64,000 bases of DNA from Firmicutes bacterium UBA3572 (GTDB lineage: Bacteria > Bacillota > Desulfotomaculia > Desulfotomaculales > Desulforudaceae), in assembly GCA_002375985.1 (NCBI GenBank), contig DFNH01000015.1:1-64000 (forward strand). Reading direction: 5' to 3'. This document shows, piece after piece, positions 35,480 to 43,919 of the stretch. How positions within the stretch are numbered: position 1 is the stretch's first letter; every line of letters starts with the position of its first letter. A model generated the notes under the pieces. It searched no databases. It saw nothing but the letters and a program-made list of their open reading frames with translations, and had not been told where the DNA came from. The translations under genes were made by a program, and so were the position numbers.

Positions 35480-36208
35480 CTAGGCGGGCAGGGACCTGGT
35501 GCCCACGTGCACCGCGGCAATTCCGCCGGTCAACTCGTAGTACCGTACGTCGGCCAGACCGGCGCGCACGAAGAGGTCCCGGATCTCGGCCTGGTGCCGG
35601 AACGCCCGTACCGAACGGGCCAAGAAGTCGTACGGCCCCGGTCGGCCCACACCCAGCCGGCCCACCAGGGGCACCAGCCGGCTCAGGTAAACGGCGTAGA
35701 TCTCTTTAAAAACCGGCACGCTGGGCTTGGCCAACTCCAGGGTAACCACCCGCCCGCCGGGCTTCACCACCCGGATCAACTCCGCAATGGACCGCTCCGG
35801 GTCGGGCACCGCCCGCAACGCAAAACCCATGGTGACACAGTCAAAGCTTTGGTCCGAAAACGGCAGGGCGTCCGCGTTGCCCAATTCAAAGCGGATAATG
35901 TCCCGGAAGGGCGAACGCCGCACATTCTTCCGCGCCCGGTTCAGCATTTCGAGGCAAAAGTCCACGCCGACCACCCGGCCGGAGGACCCGGCCAGCCGGG
36001 CCAGTTCCAGGGTCAAAAGCCCCGTACCGCAGGCCACGTCCAGGCCGCGCCCGCCGGGCGCCAGCCCGCTGCACTCGGCCGCAAAGCGCCGCCAGTGATT
36101 GGCCTGTTTGAAACTCAACACATTGTTCAAAAGGTCGTAAGTGTCGACTATGGAGGCGTACATCGCCCGCAACCACTCCGTGCGGCGCCGCAGTTCCCCG
36201 TACCCCAT
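35480..36208 (-). CDS. menG: Demethylmenaquinone methyltransferase MenG/UbiE-like
   Basis: A 242-residue SAM methyltransferase: YDLLNNVLSFKQANHWRR, GLDVACGTGLLTLELARLAG (SAM site), NADALPFSDQSFDCVTMGFALRAVPD and the C-terminal YYELTGGIAAVHVGTR. These are UbiE/MenG signatures. It makes the last methylation of menaquinone. ATG at 36208 has AGGGG eight bases upstream; the open frame beyond it is unrelated to the family. The hepS-like stop is five bases before the start. Confidence 0.93.
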   Translation of the reverse strand: MGYGELRRRTEWLRAMYASIVDTYDLLNNVLSFKQANHWRRFAAECSGLAPGGRGLDVACGTGLLTLELARLAGSSGRVVGVDFCLEMLNRARKNVRRSPFRDIIRFELGNADALPFSDQSFDCVTMGFALRAVPDPERSIAELIRVVKPGGRVVTLELAKPSVPVFKEIYAVYLSRLVPLVGRLGVGRPGPYDFLARSVRAFRHQAEIRDLFVRAGLADVRYYELTGGIAAVHVGTRSLPA

Positions 36209-36213
36209 GGTCT

Positions 36214-36984
36214 CTACCCCTGAACCTCGGCTACGGACTGTCCCAGCCGGTCCAGCAAGGACCCGATCACCGCGTCCAGTACGTCCCGCGCGGCACCGGC
36301 CGGAAGTTCGGAAAGCCGGGCCCTGGCCGCCTGGAGGTGCGTCCAGGCCTCGGACTCTACGCCCCGCGCCATCGACAACCCGTAGCCCATTCCCAGGTCT
36401 TGTCCCAGTTGGTAAAGCCGTTCTTGTTCCCTCGCACTGGTTCCGGCCACCTGGCCGGCCATCCGGCACGCCTCGGCCACCAGGGCCGCCGTCTCGTGGC
36501 GCACCGCGCTCCGGATCACCTCGGGCGTCGGCGGTGCGTCCAGGCGGGCCACCGCCCCCTCGGTAAAGCGGCGGACAATCTCGGCAAAGGGCCGCATAAA
36601 CGCGGTGTTGCCGCTGTGCGCCCCCAGTACGAAAAACCGGCAGAAACAATAGTCCCCGATTAACACCGCCAGGCGGTTCCGGTCGTCCGGCTGCGCGCCG
36701 TCTTCGCCGACCTGCTGGTGCACCCGCATCCCGAGAAACACCAGCTGCACCATGGCCGCCAGGGAAATCAACCGCTCCGTGGCACCACCGTAAATGCGAC
36801 CCACCAGCAAGACCACCGCGGGCCGGATGTGGGTGTCAAACGGCGGCAGGGGCACCAGACTGGCAACGTTGTGCCGGTAGGCCTCTAGGAACCGACCGGC
36901 AATCTCGGTGGCGCGCTGCACCGCCGCCAACTCGGACCGGATCGGACTGAACAGTTTATGACTCACAGTATCGGCTACTTTCAC
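36214..36984 (-). CDS. Heptaprenyl diphosphate synthase component I-like protein
   Basis: A ~256-residue, mostly helical protein. MVQLVFLGMRVHQQVGED followed by NRLAVLIGDYCFCRFFVLGA and FAEIVRRFTEGAVARLD fits the HepS-like small subunit of heterodimeric polyprenyl synthases. Neither DDxxD motif of catalytic subunits is present. It may help set the menaquinone tail length with a catalytic HepT that is not in this window. GTG at 36984 has GGGAG eight bases upstream; ATG at 37002 is an alternative. Confidence 0.6.
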   Translation of the reverse strand: MKVADTVSHKLFSPIRSELAAVQRATEIAGRFLEAYRHNVASLVPLPPFDTHIRPAVVLLVGRIYGGATERLISLAAMVQLVFLGMRVHQQVGEDGAQPDDRNRLAVLIGDYCFCRFFVLGAHSGNTAFMRPFAEIVRRFTEGAVARLDAPPTPEVIRSAVRHETAALVAEACRMAGQVAGTSAREQERLYQLGQDLGMGYGLSMARGVESEAWTHLQAARARLSELPAGAARDVLDAVIGSLLDRLGQSVAEVQG

Positions 36985-37080
36985 GGACAGGTCTCCCAAC
37001 ATGCATGATTCGGGCTTTTACGATCAGGTCCTCTAGTAAACTTGTGCAAAACGGTCCCCAAAAATGAGACCAATTTGATT

Positions 37081-37128
37081 ATAAAATAAAATGGCCCTGC
37101 AATCCATTCCGTCCGAAATTGCAAGGCC
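37081..37128 (-). terminator. Terminator after speD
   Basis: The 11-bp stem GGCCTTGCAAT/ATTGCAGGGCC (one G-U) with a 14-nt loop is followed on the minus strand by ATTTTATTTTAT. It separates speD from the menaquinone genes. Confidence 0.85.
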
Positions 37129-37178
37129 GATTCAAACCTCTACATCCCTGTGCGGCTTGGTACTAATAAATATCCCCC

Positions 37179-37568
37179 CTAATGGTTTACCGCCTTTAAC
37201 TCGGGCATATTATCCGGGAAAATACCGCGCACTGTTTCTTCTGCTTTAAGTTGCTTGGCCTTGAAGCGGCTGCTGAGGTAGTTACAGGCATCCCAGGGAT
37301 TGACCCGGTCACCGCAGGTGAAGACATCTACCGCGGCGTAACCCAACTCAGGCCAGGTATGGATGGTCAGGTGCGATTCGGAAATGACCACGACGCCACT
37401 CACTCCCTGGGGGCTGAACTTGTGAAACACACACTCCCTGACTTCTGCTCCTGCTTCGAGCGCTGCGTTGATCATTATTTCTTCGATCTTCTGCCGGTCG
37501 TTCAGGATATCGAAGTCACACCCGTAAATTTCAGCCAGAATGTGCCGCCCCATCAGTTTCATTGGCAT
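37179..37568 (-). CDS. speD: S-adenosylmethionine decarboxylase proenzyme
   Basis: A 129-residue class 1B enzyme for spermidine synthesis. The self-cleavage site is ISESHLTIHTWPE, between Glu and Ser; the Ser becomes the pyruvoyl cofactor. YAAVDVFTCGDRVNPW contains the catalytic Cys. AAAGGGGG precedes the ATG at 37568. No speE is adjacent. It has its own consensus promoter, a structured 5' leader and a terminator. Confidence 0.94.
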   Translation of the reverse strand: MPMKLMGRHILAEIYGCDFDILNDRQKIEEIMINAALEAGAEVRECVFHKFSPQGVSGVVVISESHLTIHTWPELGYAAVDVFTCGDRVNPWDACNYLSSRFKAKQLKAEETVRGIFPDNMPELKAVNH

Positions 37569-37597
37569 TATCTTCCCCCTTTAAAAAAGAAAATTTA

Positions 37598-37639
37598 GTT
37601 GAAATTACCCGAAACCGGTATCCTTTGGCTAATTTCAAC
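37598..37639 (-). promoter_or_regulatory. Inverted repeat in the speD leader
   Basis: Perfect 10-bp arms GTTGAAATTA and TAATTTCAAC enclose 22 bases. They start a few bases past the predicted transcript start and end ~30 bases before the speD start codon. It may be an operator or a 5' hairpin that protects the mRNA or controls its translation. Confidence 0.5.
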
Positions 37640-37647
37640 CAACAACA

Positions 37648-37675
37648 ATTCTAACACAAACGGGTGGTTTGTCAA
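37648..37675 (-). promoter_or_regulatory. speD promoter
   Basis: TTGACA (37675-37670) and TAGAAT (37653-37648) on the minus strand are separated by 16 bp, a strong sigma-A match about 80-105 bp before speD. Confidence 0.65.
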
Positions 37676-37736
37676 CAAAATTTTTACCGCATGCCGCCGG
37701 TTCCGCGCGCTTGCTCCGGCTAGCGCCTCACCGCCT

Positions 37737-39950
37737 TTAAGCGGCCTCGTCCAGAAAAACATACAATAGCGGCGGCGCGCCCAGCACCATCACCGTAGCC
37801 GCGGCCACCACCCCGGAATCGTTGAAGATCAAGGCGACCACGCTGGCCACCACGATGCCGACCAGCCCCTGAAAGAGGTAGGGGTACTGTTTCCGGAAAG
37901 CCTGCATCCGGCCGCTGGGCCGGTAAAAGAGCAGGATCAGACCGCCCAGGCTAGCCAGGAACACCCGGCTCCAGATGGTGTAGCGCAAAAGCCTTAGGTT
38001 CATGGATACCTTGCGTTCAATGATGTTATACGCCTCCTGGACCGCGGTGGCCAGGTTGCCTCCGAACACCAGGCGGGCCGCCCGCCCGATATGGGACTGC
38101 TGCTCCGCACCGCGCAGGAAATCAAAAGCGGTCAGCCCGGCCAGGAACAGCACCACGCCCCCGGCACCGGCCAACAGCACCCGCCGGGTGAACCGCACCC
38201 CCAAAAAGAGCAGAATGGTCACCAGAAAAGAAACCGCGGCCGTAATGGTGCCGCCCATATTCGCCCCCAGGCCGGGATGGGCCACGACCAACAAGGTCAC
38301 CAGGAACCAAAGACCGACCAGCACTACCGCCGGCCGCCGGTACCGCTGGCCTACCAGGGTCAGCGACACCGCAGCGGTCATGATGGTCGCCCCGATCAGC
38401 ACGCCCATAAACTCGTTGCCGATGCCGTAAAACCGCGCCCCGCCCAGCGGATCATAGCTGAGTAGCGAATACTTTTGCAGCGGCACGCCCAAAAACAAGT
38501 CCGTCACGAGGGCCAGGGCCGTGGTCCCACCCAGAAAAGCGAAGGCCAGGAATGGATTGCGGCGGCTTAAAAGCACAGCCACGACGCCGATGGCCAGGGT
38601 GAGGGCGGTGATCGTGACCCCGACGGCGAACGGGCCGGGTTGGGGCAGAAGCGGCAGGAGCAGGGCGGCCAGCGGGAAACCCATGGCCACAAGAAGCAGG
38701 TCCTGCAGGTAACGCCGCCGGAAAGGGCGTAAATCCCGGACCAGGATGAACAGCAAGGCGGCGATCACCAGGGCGATCTGCAGGGTCACGTACCCCTTGA
38801 TGATCGGCACCCGCACGTTGTGGGTCAGCACCAGTTGCGTATTCAGGGCCTGCAGGGCGGGAAGGTCCGCGGAACCGGGCAGCACGGCCAGGGCCCGTCC
38901 GGTCATGGTCGGCGGCGGTGTCAGGCCGAAGAACTCGACCACGGTGGGGGCAAGATCCATATTGGTGACGATGCCCTCCCGCCGGGTCGAAGCCGAGGTA
39001 AGCGTCCCGCTGCCGGACGGCCCGATTAGAAGCACCGGGCTCAGCGTGCTCCCGGCCGAAATGTGCGCCGCCGGCGGCGTAGGGGAGACCACCAGCAAAA
39101 GATCCCGTTCCGGATCAAGCTCCCGCCGGATCCGGTCCACGAACTCCGCCGCCCGCGCCACGGACGCCGCCCTTAAACCCTCCAGCACGTCGGGCACCAC
39201 CAGTTGCCGGGCCTCGTCCAGGCGGGACAGGTCACCCAGGTCGATCACCAGGAAATCGACGTCGCCGTACTCCCGGAAAGCTTCGTACAGGCGGTTGTAG
39301 TCGGTACGCAGCCGGCCGGGGAACTCTTGGTCGGCGGTCAGCGTGTCGTCGCCCACCAGGCCCCGGTCCACCAGCCCCCGGTTATCCATCACGATGGTCG
39401 CGGCCGCCCGCCGGGGCGTGCCGCCCCAATCGGCGTTCCCGAGGATACCGGTCACCAGACCGGCGTTCCGCAGGGTCGTACCCAGGGCGCCGACCTCTAC
39501 CGGGTAGGGCAGCCCCTGACTGAGTTGCCAGATACGGGCGACCCCCAGGTGGACCACACTGCCCTCCGGGGCCGGCACCCCCGTCCGCCGCGCAAACTCC
39601 TCACCAGCCGGAATCCGGTGCACCTTCTCTCCGGCCTCAAAAGCAAGAAAACCGGCGCCGGTAGCCACGATGCGGCTGCCGGCCCCGATGGTGGCGTGGG
39701 TGTTCTCCACGTTCCGTATGCCGCCGGTATTGGTGTTCATCAGGCCCAGGGCGGCGTGCGCCACCGTGTCGGCGAACCCCTCGGCCGCCAGGTCGTCGAG
39801 TGCCAGGCGGTCGATGACGACCATCACCACCCGGCCCCGTTCCCCGGCCGCCGCCGGCTGCCCCGCACCCAGGGCCGACAAAAATAAGAGGGCCGCGACA
39901 AGCCCCAGCCCCAAAGTCCGCAACAACAACACCTCTACTCTCACGGTCAC
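37737..39950 (-). CDS. Alkaline-phosphatase-fold protein with C-terminal membrane domain
   Basis: A 737-residue protein. After a signal-like helix (LGLGLVAALLFLSALGAG) come ~330 extracytoplasmic residues like the alkaline phosphatase/phosphopentomutase fold: VVMVVIDRLALDDLA at the start and LLLVVSPTPPAAHISAG with TNMDLAPTVVEFFGL later. About ten membrane helices follow from residue ~385. The usual metal-binding Asp/His set looks incomplete (SPTPP where active enzymes have SDHG), so it may be non-catalytic. Function is unknown. Several GTG/TTG starts are possible near 39950. Confidence 0.65.
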   Translation of the reverse strand: MTVRVEVLLLRTLGLGLVAALLFLSALGAGQPAAAGERGRVVMVVIDRLALDDLAAEGFADTVAHAALGLMNTNTGGIRNVENTHATIGAGSRIVATGAGFLAFEAGEKVHRIPAGEEFARRTGVPAPEGSVVHLGVARIWQLSQGLPYPVEVGALGTTLRNAGLVTGILGNADWGGTPRRAAATIVMDNRGLVDRGLVGDDTLTADQEFPGRLRTDYNRLYEAFREYGDVDFLVIDLGDLSRLDEARQLVVPDVLEGLRAASVARAAEFVDRIRRELDPERDLLLVVSPTPPAAHISAGSTLSPVLLIGPSGSGTLTSASTRREGIVTNMDLAPTVVEFFGLTPPPTMTGRALAVLPGSADLPALQALNTQLVLTHNVRVPIIKGYVTLQIALVIAALLFILVRDLRPFRRRYLQDLLLVAMGFPLAALLLPLLPQPGPFAVGVTITALTLAIGVVAVLLSRRNPFLAFAFLGGTTALALVTDLFLGVPLQKYSLLSYDPLGGARFYGIGNEFMGVLIGATIMTAAVSLTLVGQRYRRPAVVLVGLWFLVTLLVVAHPGLGANMGGTITAAVSFLVTILLFLGVRFTRRVLLAGAGGVVLFLAGLTAFDFLRGAEQQSHIGRAARLVFGGNLATAVQEAYNIIERKVSMNLRLLRYTIWSRVFLASLGGLILLFYRPSGRMQAFRKQYPYLFQGLVGIVVASVVALIFNDSGVVAAATVMVLGAPPLLYVFLDEAA

Positions 39951-39996
39951 GGTCCGGGCGCCAAAATCATCCTAAATCATTCTAACGAGCCACACG

Positions 39997-41151
39997 TCAG
40001 AAAACAATACCTAACTCCGGGAATCCGCGGGCGCAAAGCGCCTCCCGGTACACAGCCAGCGTCTTTTCCACCATCCGGTCCACGGTGAACCGGCGCCGCA
40101 CCCGCACCCGCGCCGCCGCGGCGTAAGCTTGGGCGCGGATCGGGTTCGCCAGGGCCTCGTCGATCGCCCGGGCCAGGGCGTCCGGATCGGCGGGCGGCAC
40201 CAGCCATCCGGTCGCGCCGTCCCGTACCGCCTCAGACACCCCGCCGACCCGGGCGGCCACCACCGGACAGCCCGCGGCCATGGCCTCCAGCACCACCAAC
40301 GGCAGCCCCTCGGTGACCGACGGCAGGACAAAGAGGTCAAACGCTCCCAACAGCCAGGCCACGTCCGCCCGGTGCCCCAGAAACACCGCCGTCACCCCCA
40401 GCGTCCCGGCCTCACTCGCCAACTCCCCGCGCCGCGGGCCGTCCCCGACCACTACCAGCACCGGCCGCGGTTCCCGCGCCTTTAGCCGGGCCAGCGCCCG
40501 CACCAGGTATTCTAAGCCCTTCTGGGGCGCCAGCCGTGCCACCGTACCCACCAGCGAACGGTCCGGGCCAAGCCCCAATTCCCGTCTTATTTCCGCCCGG
40601 GCCGCCTCCCGGCTCAAACCGTCCGGCGGCGCAGTCCCGTTGTGCACGGTGACCACCTGGTCCGGCCGCACCAGACCCTGCGCCAGGAGCTCGGCCCGCA
40701 GACCGTCCGCCACCGTAATCACCCGGTCGGTCAGGCGGAGCACCCCTCGCTGTGCCAGCGCCGCGGCGCGCCGGCGCAAGCCGGAGCCGAGGCAGAGCGA
40801 CCCGTGCACGGTGACGATCACCGCCGGCACCCCGGCCAGCCGGCCCGCCGGGCCGGCCACCAACGCCCCCGCCCCTCCGTGGGCGTGCAGCACCGCCACC
40901 CGGTGCCGCCGCGCCAAGCGTGCCAGCCGCCCCACCGCCACCAACCAGCGCTCCGGACGGTATCCCGGTTCGATCCAAACCGGGCACACCGCCGGCCCGT
41001 CACCGTCCATGTCGGCCACCAGATCCGCCGGGCCGGCCACCAGCACCCGGTGTCCCCGGGCCACCGTACCCCGTACCAGGGCGCGCAGGTGGTTTTTCAT
41101 GCCCCCGGCGGCCGGCCGGATCACGTGCATTACGTCAAAGCGCTCTGCCAT
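39997..41151 (-). CDS. GT4-family glycosyltransferase
   Basis: A ~384-residue enzyme: MHVIRPAAGGMKNHLRALVRG at the start, LHAHGGAGALVAG, VHNGTAPPDG, VGTVARLAPQKGLEYLVRAL and PSVTEGLPLVVLEAMAAGCPVV (E-x7-E). These are donor-site features of group 1 glycosyltransferases. The acceptor is unknown. ATG at 41151 is chosen because the longer frame to 41439 overlaps the ferredoxin gene and lacks similarity. It is in line with the phosphatase-fold protein, 47 bp away, so the two could serve one cell-envelope job. Confidence 0.85.
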   Translation of the reverse strand: MAERFDVMHVIRPAAGGMKNHLRALVRGTVARGHRVLVAGPADLVADMDGDGPAVCPVWIEPGYRPERWLVAVGRLARLARRHRVAVLHAHGGAGALVAGPAGRLAGVPAVIVTVHGSLCLGSGLRRRAAALAQRGVLRLTDRVITVADGLRAELLAQGLVRPDQVVTVHNGTAPPDGLSREAARAEIRRELGLGPDRSLVGTVARLAPQKGLEYLVRALARLKAREPRPVLVVVGDGPRRGELASEAGTLGVTAVFLGHRADVAWLLGAFDLFVLPSVTEGLPLVVLEAMAAGCPVVAARVGGVSEAVRDGATGWLVPPADPDALARAIDEALANPIRAQAYAAAARVRVRRRFTVDRMVEKTLAVYREALCARGFPELGIVF

Positions 41152-41263
41152 TACCCCACGCCACTTTCGTTTTCCGCATTTTGGAACATGCTGCCCCGCC
41201 GGAAGACAAAGTAAAACTCCCCGTGCATTCAGGGGAGCTTTATGCGCGGTTCGGCCGCCCGGC

Positions 41264-41452
41264 TCAGTGTTCCTTGATGGCCTCGGTCGGGCAACTCTCC
41301 ACCGCTTCCTGGGCGCATTCCTCCAGGTCTTCGGGCACGTCCTCGCTGGTCGCCTCCGCCTTGTCGTCCTCGCCCCACACAAAAATCTCCGGACAGGTCT
41401 CAATACAGACCCCACAGCTGATGCAAAGTTCCGGATCAACCTCTACCTGCAC
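41264..41452 (-). CDS. [4Fe-4S] ferredoxin
   Basis: A ~62-residue acidic ferredoxin with CISCGVCIETCP and a distant CPTEAI that supplies the fourth ligand, so a single [4Fe-4S] cluster. The middle is Glu/Asp-rich. The GTG at 41452 has GGAGG eight bases upstream; the GTG at 41461 overlaps that site. A general low-potential electron carrier. Confidence 0.9.
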   Translation of the reverse strand: MQVEVDPELCISCGVCIETCPEIFVWGEDDKAEATSEDVPEDLEECAQEAVESCPTEAIKEH

Positions 41453-41620
41453 ACAAGCCACCTCCGTTTCCTTGGTCGCAATGTCACCGGTAGTCTAGCC
41501 TTCGAAATCCAAAACTATGCAAGTTAAAAGGCGCTCCGCGGGAGACGGTTGCCTGTGCCGTGCGTTCCGGATACAATAAACGGTATACCCCATCCCCGAA
41601 TAAAAAAGGAGCGTCTTTTT

Positions 41621-42643
41621 ATGGACCTAAAAACCATCCGGGCCCAGGCCCGCGAGAAGCTCGCCGGCTACTGCCGGGTGTGCCCGGTGTGTGACGGCCG
41701 CGCCTGTGCCGGGGAAGTGCCGGGCATGGGCGGCACCGGTTCGGGCGCCTCCTTCCGGGCCAATCTCGAGGCGCTCGCCCGCTACCGTCTCCAGCTGCGC
41801 ACCCTGCACGCCGCCAAAAACCCGGACACCTCCTGCCGCCTTTTTGGCTTGGACCTGAAGACCCCGGTGCTGGCCGCGCCAATCACCGGGACACCCTATA
41901 ACATGGGCGGCGCCCTTACCGAGCGGGAGTTCATCGGGATGGTCATCTCCGGCAGCCGGGCCGCCGGCAGCCTGGGGTTTTCCGGCGACGGCGCCGACCC
42001 GACCATGTACGACGCCGGTGTGGAGGCCATCGCCGCCGCGGACGGCCGGGGCGTGCCGATCATTAAACCCCGGGAGCAGCAGGTGGTGATCGACCGCCTC
42101 CGCCGGGCCGAAGCCGCCGGGGCGGTGGCGGTGGGCATGGACATCGACGGAGCCGGCCTGGTGACCATGGCCTTAAAGGGCCAGCCGGTGGGCCCCAAAA
42201 CCCCCGACGAACTGCGGCAGATCACCGCGGCCACCAGACTGCCCTTCATTGTCAAGGGGATCATGACCCCGGACGAGGCCCAACTGGCCGCCGATGCCGG
42301 GGCCAAAGCCATCGTCGTCTCCAACCACGGCGGGCGCATCCTGGACCACACCCCCGGCGCGGCCGACGTGCTGCCGGACATCGTAGAAGCGGTGAAAGGC
42401 CGGGTGACCATCCTCGCCGACGGCGGCGTGCGGTCCGGAACCGACGTGCTGAAGCTTTTGGCCCTGGGCGCGGACGCGGTGCTGGTGGGCCGGCCGCTGG
42501 TGGTAGGCGCCTTCGGCGGCGGCACCGCGGGCGTGCAGTTCATCATTGAGCAACTGACCGCCGAACTCCGCCAGGCCATGATTCTAACCGGCTGCGCCAC
42601 CCTGGACGACATCACCCGGAGGGTGCTCTACCGCATCGGCTAG
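41621..42643 (+). CDS. FMN-dependent alpha-hydroxy-acid dehydrogenase family protein
   Basis: A 340-residue TIM-barrel flavoprotein. Late motifs are LPFIVKGIMTPDEAQLAADAG, VVSNHGGRILDHTPGAADVLPDI (catalytic His and Arg) and ILADGGVRSGTDVLKLLALGADAVLVGRPL. The N-terminus has an unusual CRVCPVCDGRACAG before VPGMGG; this Cys cluster is absent from classical glycolate and lactate oxidases and may bind metal. AAAGGAG lies 11 bases upstream of the ATG. The substrate is unknown; lactate or glycolate are family precedents. Confidence 0.8.
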   Translation: MDLKTIRAQAREKLAGYCRVCPVCDGRACAGEVPGMGGTGSGASFRANLEALARYRLQLRTLHAAKNPDTSCRLFGLDLKTPVLAAPITGTPYNMGGALTEREFIGMVISGSRAAGSLGFSGDGADPTMYDAGVEAIAAADGRGVPIIKPREQQVVIDRLRRAEAAGAVAVGMDIDGAGLVTMALKGQPVGPKTPDELRQITAATRLPFIVKGIMTPDEAQLAADAGAKAIVVSNHGGRILDHTPGAADVLPDIVEAVKGRVTILADGGVRSGTDVLKLLALGADAVLVGRPLVVGAFGGGTAGVQFIIEQLTAELRQAMILTGCATLDDITRRVLYRIG

Positions 42644-42649
42644 CGGGGC

Positions 42650-42780
42650 GGAAACGGGGACGGGCTGCTTTTTTTTACGAGAAACATACCTTCTCCCAAA
42701 CACCAAAACATCCGGGGACCAAAAGCTCCGGTTCAAACCACGGTGTCTGCGGAAAAAAGCTGCCTGTACCTCTTTCCGCC
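42650..42780. repeat. Dispersed palindromic repeat, copy D
   Basis: The left arm GGAAACGGGGACGGGCTGC with T8, and the right arm GGAAAAAAGCTGCCTGTACC with TCTTTCC, enclose ~80 bp, a longer centre than in the other copies. It is immediately downstream of the flavoprotein gene. Confidence 0.7.
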
Positions 42781-42803
42781 CCTGTCCCTTTCATGCACGG
42801 CGG

Positions 42804-42850
42804 CAGCGGAAATGGGGACAGGCACCCGAGCCAGTCCCCATTTCCGCCTG
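42804..42850. repeat. Dispersed palindromic repeat, compact copy E
   Basis: CGGAAATGGGGACAGGC and GCCAGTCCCCATTTCCG form an almost perfect inverted repeat with a loop of only ~6 bases. It is next to copy D and reads as the bare arms of the same repeat family. Confidence 0.75.
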
Positions 42851-42869
42851 CCTCTCCGTTTCCCACCGG

Positions 42870-43919
42870 TTACACCCGTAACCGCAGCCCGGCCCTTTGC
42901 GCAAAGGAAACAAGAACAAGCAGCGCCACGGCGCAAGTTACGGCCAAGAGCCCGGCCAGCGGCCAGGCAAAATACCCCCAGCCCACGGTGAGCAGCACCG
43001 GCCCGTAGACCAGCAGCTGCAGTATCCAGGCCGTCAGCGGGTACTCCCCCGCCCGCCGGAACAATACCCCCCACCGCGGGCGCCCGAACTCGAAAGCCAG
43101 GAAGGCCAGGGCGGCCACCCCCGCCCCGAACATGGTGTAGGCGGCACTGACCATGACCCGGTCCAACGGGGTCAGCGTGTAGTGCAGCCACAGCCCGCCG
43201 GCCGTCAATATCAGACCCAGGCCCAAGCCGCGGCGCAAAAAGCGCTCCCGCGTTCCGCGGCACAGCAATTCGCCGCAGATCGTCCCGGCGGTGACGATCA
43301 CGGCCCAGGACAGCACGGCCACCGGGCCCCCTTCCACCAACACCAGCACCGCCCGGGCCACCGCCGGTATTTCCAGCAGAAACAGCTGATAGACCAACGC
43401 TAAAGCTACGGCCAAGCCCAGCCGGAATTCAAGGCGCACGTAACACAACAGGAAGGCCAATCCGTAAGCCAGCGCCCAGGTCTCCAGGATCCCCCAGGTG
43501 CCCAAAGCCGTTTCCAGAACGCCGGCATCCGCCGTAAACCGGAAGTAGAAATCGGGAAGGTAGCCGATCAGGAAAATCAGCAGCACCCGGCGGCCCACCC
43601 GTCCCCAGACCGGCGTCCCGCAGGCGCGGGCGTTGGCCAACGAAAGCGGCAGGCAGAGCCCGATCGCGAAACCGAAAAGGGGCGCCGCCAGATCCAGCGG
43701 CAAAAATACACCGGCGCGGGCGTGGTCCAGCAACAGTGGCGGGTCCGCCGCAAAAAGCACGATGAAATTGGCGGTGAACATCAAAAACACCGCCACCCCC
43801 CGGAAATCGTCGATACTGGTGCGGCGCGCGGTCGGGGGGCAGGCTCGTTTGCCGTGGTGCCCCTGCGGCAAAGCCTCGGATTTTACGCCACCACTACCGA
43901 AGCGGTACCCGGTTTCCAC
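42870..43919 (-). CDS. HGSNAT-like membrane acyltransferase (DUF1624/DUF418 type)
   Basis: A 349-residue protein with about ten membrane helices. RRTSIDDFRGVAVFLMFTAN near residue 34 is the signature start of heparan-alpha-glucosaminide N-acetyltransferase-like proteins, and GEYPLTAWILQLLVYGP near the end is typical of related acyltransferases. Such proteins move acyl groups across the membrane onto sugars. The first ~30 residues look non-native, so the real start may be downstream of the GTG at 43919. Confidence 0.7.
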   Translation of the reverse strand: METGYRFGSGGVKSEALPQGHHGKRACPPTARRTSIDDFRGVAVFLMFTANFIVLFAADPPLLLDHARAGVFLPLDLAAPLFGFAIGLCLPLSLANARACGTPVWGRVGRRVLLIFLIGYLPDFYFRFTADAGVLETALGTWGILETWALAYGLAFLLCYVRLEFRLGLAVALALVYQLFLLEIPAVARAVLVLVEGGPVAVLSWAVIVTAGTICGELLCRGTRERFLRRGLGLGLILTAGGLWLHYTLTPLDRVMVSAAYTMFGAGVAALAFLAFEFGRPRWGVLFRRAGEYPLTAWILQLLVYGPVLLTVGWGYFAWPLAGLLAVTCAVALLVLVSFAQRAGLRLRV

